A DNA stretch of 64,000 nucleotides from Cytidiella melzeri (Eukaryota > Basidiomycota > Agaricomycetes > Polyporales > Irpicaceae), in NCBI GenBank assembly GCA_022592445.1, contig JABYQR010000095.1:62001-126000 (forward strand). The letters run 5' to 3'. Positions 58,396 to 64,000 of the stretch are shown here, in pieces. Position 1 is the first letter of the stretch, and the number at the start of each line of letters is the position of its first letter. The notes under the pieces are model-generated. The model did not search any database and was not told where the DNA came from. It worked only from the letters and a program-made list of their open reading frames with translations. A program made the translations under genes and the position numbers.

Positions 58396-60241
58396 ATGGA
58401 CAACACCACCGATACTACTTTCGCTCCGCTCGATGCCAGTGGAGATGTTATGTCTCAATTGCAAAGTCTCACTCTCAAAGAGGATGCGAAACACGACCTT
58501 GCTCGTGTTGTAGACTTCATCGACGCACCCGCCATCATGAAGGAGAAGGGTACTACCCCTTTTGACGAGCCTGAATCTACCCCTTCCAATCTGATCCCCG
58601 GTCTGCGTACCCTCGGTTCGACGTACGACGTTCTGCGTGGCCAGTATGCAGACTCCCTTTCTACCAAACAGCAAGTCATTGACTGGGACAAAAGTTTGTC
58701 ATGTTTCAATTTCTCCCAAGACAACATACTCACACAAGATTTCAGCCGAGTTTCACCCTCAGGAGTTCGGTGGTAAAACCTACAATGTCTCTGAGGCTGT
58801 TAACTTCAATTATAACACTAAGGGGAACTACTACTCTTCCTCCGGCACGACCGCTACAGAGTACATAATGGAGCTCTCCTCCCACGCAGATCTTGGCGTC
58901 GGCTTCCGTGGATTCTCTGCATCCGCCTCTGTAGATTTCACCAAGTCCCAGCTCCAGAACTTGTCGCACGCGTTTACTCGCGTCACACACGAGGCAACCC
59001 ATTACAGTCTTTCCCTTATTCCGCCGACAGAGATTAGGCCACTCCTCAAGTCGTGGTTCGTCAACGACTTGGAAAACATGGAACCTCTTGATTTATATCA
59101 GAAGTACGGAACCCACCTCCTTAACTCTCTTACCATTGGTGGTCGGGCTCTGTTCTTGACTGCCACGGATACTCGGTCTTATAGCTCGGAGATATCATTC
59201 TCGGTTGCTGCCAAGATATCTGCGTCTTATAAGCTCGCCGACGGCCATATGGAATTGTCTGCGGAGGAGAGGGCAGCGATGAACAGCTTCAATGCGTCAA
59301 GCGAGTTTTCGATCACTACTAGTAAGTTGGGTGAACGCATTTACTAGGACTACATTCTGAAGGTTTCGATAGAGGGAGGGGATCCAAAATACGGCAATGA
59401 AGAATTCTTGAAGAACGTCGAAGCATGGGCAGGCTCTATCATCGATTATCCTGAGTAAGCTTATCGTAAAAGAGATATTCCACTTTGTTGATTGCTGCTT
59501 GCAGATTCGTCGATTTTGGGTCCTTTCCTTGCCTGATAGGGCTATGGGACTTTGCGTCCACAACAGACCGTTGCAATGTACTTAAAGAGGCATACAAGAC
59601 TTACGTGGCGCAATACACACCGGACCTCGGCGTAAACGGTCCCTACTTGTCGGCTCGTATCACTTATAATCTCAACGAGGAAAAGGACGCATATATCGTG
59701 TGCAGTGATACTAGTTGGATCACATACAAATTCCCGGACTGTATGTATATTGTGGAGATATGTACAATGTCTTGCTCACAACTTTATAGATAATTCTGAT
59801 GGATGGTACTTCATAAGCCCAGGCTTGGGGGGGTGCGGCGCTGTTATCGTAAAGGAGCGAGTCCCAGGCGCACTGGCTAAAGTGAAATGGCAGGAGATAT
59901 TTACTGTTCCTGCCACGGACACACCGGGCATTGAGCCGCCAGCCACTCGATTCTGGAGGGCCATTCCGCCTTCCTCTGATTACCTGGCGATGGGCGTTGT
60001 CGCTGCCTTTGCTTTCACTGCTCGTCACCTCCCGTCTCAGCCGTCTGCGTCACTTGCTGATCACTTCAGAGCTGTGCACAAGAGTGCACTCGCTGCCGCT
60101 GAGAGAGGTGTCTCAATCGAATATAAACCGAACAACCGCCACTTCTTCGCTATCGACGGTACCTATTGGTTCGCAGGGAAATATCTGCCGCTGAGGCAGG
60201 ACTGCTTAAGGCTGGATCCGGAGATGGTCGATTGGGAATGA
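58396..60241 (+). pseudogene. MACPF-domain protein gene A, with an in-frame stop
   Basis: Exons 58396-58693 and from 58746 onward (52-nt intron, phase 1), then introns near 59457-59505 and 59741-59790, ending at TGA 60239-60241. The N-terminal 75 residues are polar, without a signal peptide. The MACPF signature (aromatic-Gly-Thr-His followed by a Gly-Gly) is at about 59104-59148, preceded by a Ser/Ala-rich strand region typical of the domain. Exon 2 contains an in-frame TAG at 59345-59347, after which the same frame continues with family-like sequence. Splicing it out would need a 26-nt intron, too short to be credible. MACPF proteins form membrane pores in fungi, animals and bacteria; many fungal members have no known target. 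Degenerate copy likely. Confidence 0.75.
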
Positions 60242-60470
60242 GATGGTCAGTATTGTAGTAATTTAGCAAACGCGCTGTATCGAGTTGTTATGTGCGAGTA
60301 CACTGTAGCAATATTTAAGCTATCTAGGTATAGTCGTTCAAGTTCGTACTAGTACTATGGTCATTCTACGCCTACATATGCATGGCGCAACTTATATGTA
60401 CAATCTATGACCCCACTCACGATCGGATCTCCTCCTTCTGCAATATATATATTAGCATGAATCATAATAA

Positions 60471-61256
60471 TTAGCCGCATCGCATCCACCTACTGGTAAC
60501 GACTGACATCTCGCTCGACTCGTTCAATTCGTCCATGGCTTCCTTCTGCGATACGGACAGCTCCGACCTGCCTGACTTGACCAAGTAAGACGCCGAGAGC
60601 TTGGCAGCGTCTTCGAGAGTCGTCTCAGAGCTGTAGGTGCGAATGTCTGTGGAGAACAAAAACGTGGTCCGCCCTCCTACAGTAAGAGATCGTAGCAGGT
60701 GTGTGCCGTAGACCTTATAGAGCTCGAGTGGGTTCATGTGGTCCAGGTCCTCAATAAACCACGGCTTCAGAAGAGGCCTCATTGCTTCAGTGGGTGGAAG
60801 AGAAGGATTGTAGCGGGCGACGACGTAGGATACTCGGGTGAATGCATGAGAGAGATCCTCACGCTGAGACTCGCTGAAGTCGGTAGAGACGGACGCAGAG
60901 AATCCGGAGATGTTCGCTTCAAGGCCAGCATGAGCGGAAAGGCTTTTAGAATACTCCACGGTGCTCTTGCCATAGAAGGAGCGAAAATCGGAGTTTGTGT
61001 CGAGGACAAAGTTGACTGTACTGGGCAGACGGTAGTTGTTTCCACCAAACTCTTGAACACGAGCTTGGCCTACAGTACACATTAACACATCGCACGACAC
61101 AGGGATTTTGACTGCCCACATACCCTTAGTCCAATCCACGACTTGCCTCATGGTGGACTTGGAGTCGGCGTACTTGCCATTCAAGACGTTGTACGTCGAG
61201 CCAAGCGAGAGCAAGCCGGGGATATATTCAGAGGGGATTGCGGGTGTATCGCCCAT
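60471..61256 (-). pseudogene. MACPF-domain protein gene B, truncated
   Basis: ATG at 61256 (an upstream in-frame TTG is not a start). A 54-nt intron at 61123-61070 (GTATGT...GTAG) happens to be open in frame. The protein parallels gene A through the MACPF signature (about 60735-60690) and the following strand region, then stops at 60471, exactly where gene A has its next donor-like site. The C-terminal exons present in gene A are missing. It is convergent with gene A, with 229 bp between their ends, so the two are an inverted duplicate pair. The N-terminal extension is much shorter than in gene A. Confidence 0.75.
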
Positions 61257-61539
61257 GGCAATAGCAGCTGTCGTGAGGGGCAAAATAGGTAGAGGGTCAA
61301 CGGGAGCGCAGTGAGTGGTAAGACACTACAGGCTAGAGCGAGCTACGGAAGGCTTTTATTAGTTGTCTGCCATACCAGGCAGCGTTCCTAAAGGAATTTA
61401 GCACGACATGTCGAAGGGAATTTCTTGCGATCAGGCCAGATAAGCACCGGTGAAATCAGAGCGCCGGACAGCGTTCGAGCACGCCATGTTGAATCTGACA
61501 TACTTCCCGTAACCGCGTGGTGGTGCCTGTAAGAGAAAA
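61257..61539. other. Short upstream region of MACPF gene B
   Basis: About 280 bp between the MACPF-B start and the uninterrupted repeat copy. No separate gene was found. Confidence 0.35.
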
Positions 61540-62228
61540 CATGCGGTACGGACTTCTGAATGCCTGCTCTGCCTCGGGAAAAGCACAATGGCCCCGAAGT
61601 GACTGACAGTTGCCGCCGTAGGCAGCTACGAAGAGAGAACAGCGGCAAGAGAGGTAGCAGTGGCAGCACCGACATCGCTCGCCGTGCCGCAATGTATCTT
61701 GCCCCAAACGCGTGAACTTCCAAGAGGTAAGTGATGCGTGCGGCGATCGCGGTCCTGGCGGCCTATCTTGCCGTCGGATGGGGGTCAAGTACTTCAACGC
61801 CTGAGTCAAAACTTGAACTGTGCGTCTTCCATGAGTTACACGTATTCTGAGCATATGTCTCAGGCTATATTGTATCTAGGGCGTCGCACTTGATGGTGCT
61901 AAAGTTGACGCAAGTTTTGCCGGTCATCTTGAAGGGCACCCTAGCCTAGCTGTGAAGTCAAAAAACATAAATACATCGAGAGAGTCTGAAGGAACATTTT
62001 GACCTTGAAGACGAGGTGTTGACCGTCGTGAAGAGTACCGAGACCCAGTGTTTGGGTTTAAAGAGCCGGAGTACATCCTCAATACGGCGAACGTCGGTGA
62101 ATCCTGATAGGCGAATTCAACCCTAGAACTGGACATCGACGCGCCTATCCCAAGGAGCTGAGCCATGAAGAACTGAATTCCGGCTGCGAGATGTGAGGCC
62201 TTGATAGGTGGGTTACGGTTAAGTATGG
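61540..62228 (-). repeat. Uninterrupted inverted copy of the locus split by MULE-1
   Basis: On the minus strand this reads continuously through the MULE-1 insertion point (GACTCAGG|CGTTGAAGTACTTG near 61800), matching 50790-51223 and 56613-56880. It contains the same HLAAGIQFFMAQLLGIGAS segment (about 62205-62150). An upstream frame extends to 62307 with a different N-terminus. No domain was recognised. Confidence 0.85.
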
Positions 62229-63025
62229 GTATCGACGTCTCAACGATCATGACGCTATAAGAGCTTGAGCTAGCTGGGGACAGCTGAGGAGAAAGGCAAG
62301 TAGTCAAGATGTTTTTAGATGTTGGAGTGCTCGTAGTTTAGTAGGAGAGGCAAGCAACTCGTACCTGGAGATGATAGTAAGAGCCACGGAAAACCGGCGA
62401 GGTTTGAGTCGTTGAGTTTGGAGTTTTGGCACTAACCGCAACCTGTGATTACCGGAGCTGTAGCTCGTCTAATGTAGTAACTTGGGCTTCCGGGCTAACA
62501 AACTTTAAGGTGGTATGTGGAAGACTGCGCTGAGGAATATTATAGCGGCTTCAAATGCCGCCTGAAGCTTTGTGGCGTTGATGGTACCTGAGGCCCAGGA
62601 AGAAATAGATATTGCAGGATGTAGCCAAAATCAGTATAATATAGCTTGTTACATTTGGCTATGTTATCCGGACCACTTATACATTATGCAACATCGCACA
62701 TATAGCATATACTGGGGAGATATTGCACCGTGTGTCTGTGTCAATTTGCTGCTACCTCTTCAATATTGTTCGATATTGCCCATTCTAGCGCAATCTATGC
62801 AAAATATCGCAGTACATTACAAAATCTTGCATATGTATTATTGGCGGAGCTGAAAATTATTATGAAACATAGCATACTATAGCGACTTCTACCAGCCTCG
62901 AGACTCTGCATGGTACCAGCTTCTCCACCCTAACGCTGCTCTCGCTCGGTGGAATGCGCTCCCACTCACGCGGCTCGAGCCCATTAGCTCTCGCTGGCTC
63001 CTGTTGGTAATTCTACGCCACCACC
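62229..63025. other. AT-rich region without a gene
   Basis: About 800 bp, notably AT-rich between 62620 and 62880 with many ATAT and TTATAC runs. No gene or repeat was recognised. Confidence 0.4.
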
Positions 63026-63548
63026 TGTTTGAAAGTTACGAGTGTAGGGGATGACTAGGAGAGTCAACTAACTCTGGGAGTAAGTGTCTTGTTATTTCTC
63101 TGCTCTCTAGGAGCGGTATATATACATGTCTGTAACTAGATTACTAATGCTACAGTAATGTCATATGAGTAAGGATTGGTAAGGATTGGTAATCCTATGA
63201 GTAATGATTGGTAATGCACAGTCCTTCTTGCTAATACTACTGAATAGAGAATGTAAGCGATGACTGAGCATCCTACATAACTGAATGGTGCTGACTGAGC
63301 CTTTAGTAAGCTCAATACATTTGGTATATGAAATATGAGTCATGCAGAAGCCTCATGGTACTTCTGCTATTCAGTCATGGAAACTACTGGAACACGATGC
63401 CATATGGTGCAAGTATCGCATCGTGTGTGACCATAAGGATGGTGGAATCACATGCTATGTACTATCTGATCTTATCTATCTACATATCTAATCTACATTG
63501 TCCATAGATCTGATGTCCGATAATCAGCAATACAATCTCGCTTTGACA
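63026..63548 (-). repeat. Copia-4 3' LTR
   Basis: 523 bp. On the minus strand it follows the copia-4 stop codon at 63606 by 57 nt and a purine-rich CAAGTGGGAG tract, as expected for a 3' LTR. It is nearly identical to the solo LTR at 55376-55898. The 5' LTR is outside the window. Confidence 0.9.
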
Positions 63549-63605
63549 CTCCCACTTGATGCCAACATCATTTTGCTTTGAGCTACTTTGAATGACAGCA
63601 TCTCG

Positions 63606-64000
63606 TTAGGGTGCAGTGAAGTTCACTAGTCCAAGACTCCCACTGAATTTAGACTGTTTCTGAAATGCCAATGACTTGGTCATAATATCAGCAACTTGGT
63701 CTTCAGTTGGGATGGCATAGAGTTCTGCCTTTTTGTCTTCATTTATGAACTTGCAAACATAGTGGTAACGAATGTCAATGTGCTTTGAACGAGCTTCAAT
63801 CTTTGGATTCTTGGTGAAGAAGATGGCACCATGGTTGTCGCAATAGATCGTAGTAGGACCTCTTGGTGACATATCCAATTCCGTAAGCATAGTACGTATC
63901 CAAGCACACTGCCTCGCTGTGTCGCATAATGCCATGTACTCTGCTTCCATTGAAGAGAGTGCTACGGTCTTCTGTTTCCTCGAGACCCATGACACTGCGC
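63606..64000 (-). CDS. Copia-4 polyprotein, C-terminal RNase H (partial)
   Basis: The frame is open from the right edge to TAA/TAG at 63606 and encodes the end of a Ty1/copia RNase H: SWVSRKQKTVALSSMEAEYM, AIYCDN-type active-site segment (TTIYCDNHGAIFFTKNP), EARSKHIDIRYHYV, and the conserved tail VADIMTKSL. It belongs to a different lineage from copia-2 and copia-3, which have STFDSEY here. No lesion is visible in the part present. Confidence 0.9.
   Translation of the reverse strand, partial: AVSWVSRKQKTVALSSMEAEYMALCDTARQCAWIRTMLTELDMSPRGPTTIYCDNHGAIFFTKNPKIEARSKHIDIRYHYVCKFINEDKKAELYAIPTEDQVADIMTKSLAFQKQSKFSGSLGLVNFTAP

Noticed and set aside
59322..59347. A 26-nt intron (GTAAGT...CTAG) in MACPF gene A
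   Set aside because: Far shorter than the other introns here (50-75 nt) and wrong in phase; an in-frame nonsense codon explains it better.
1..64000. CRISPR arrays, operons or rRNA genes
   Set aside because: None seen; introns and LTR elements show a eukaryotic nuclear sequence.

Overview
The window looks like a transposon-rich segment of an agaricomycete (mushroom-forming basidiomycete) nuclear genome. Signs of this are short 50-75 nt introns with GT/AG ends, a Plavaka transposase with a DUF6532 partner gene, a basidiomycete-type NACHT NTPase, a basidiomycete seven-helix membrane protein, MACPF proteins, and several families of copia and gypsy LTR retrotransposons. The species cannot be named from the sequence alone.

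Region 1 (1-9.8 kb) is the gene-rich, non-repetitive part. In order it holds the N-terminal part of a secreted S53 tripeptidyl-peptidase (minus strand), a proline iminopeptidase-like S33 hydrolase (plus), a seven-helix membrane protein (minus), a truncated UstYa-like (DUF3328) gene (minus), an intact UstYa-like gene with two HxxHC motifs (plus, divergent from the truncated one), and a small secreted repeat precursor (8429-9709). The precursor has a signal peptide followed by seven copies of a 28-30 residue unit. Each unit sits on its own symmetrical phase-1 exon and begins, in six of the seven, with a Lys-Arg Kex2-type site followed by GIPARAAF. A decayed further unit follows the stop. A Kex2-processed repeat precursor beside UstYa oxidases is the hallmark of dikaritin-type fungal RiPPs (ustiloxin, phomopsin, asperipin, victorin). 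This is my candidate for an undescribed biosynthetic system; the chemistry is inferred.

Region 2 (about 10.1-32.8 kb) is a nest of transposons. It contains a gag-only remnant (plus), a gypsy gag-protease remnant (minus) interrupted by a solo LTR, a truncated copia on the minus strand (copia-1), and a complete but frameshifted copia (copia-2, 22915-28412, TSD TGACA) inserted into the leader of copia-1. It ends with a decayed Mutator-like element (MULE-2, 29034-32769, 9-bp TSD CACTCATTG) that itself carries a solo LTR.

Region 3 (about 33-51 kb) holds a truncated NACHT gene, a gene fragment, and a Plavaka DNA transposon (about 38190-50788) with its transposase on the minus strand and a divergent DUF6532 gene on the plus strand. 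The DUF6532 gene is split by a young, nearly intact copia (copia-3, 44121-49556, TSD CTTCG).

Region 4 (about 50.8-64 kb) holds a second, autonomous-type but dead Mutator element (MULE-1, 51224-56612) containing a solo LTR inside a solo LTR, plus a third solo LTR. MULE-1 splits one copy of a sequence whose uninterrupted inverted copy lies at 61540-62228. Between the copies lies a convergent pair of degenerate MACPF-domain genes. The window ends in the 3' end of another copia (copia-4, minus). Element boundaries with exact target-site duplications are the best-supported calls in regions 2-4; splice junctions were read by eye and need RNA support.
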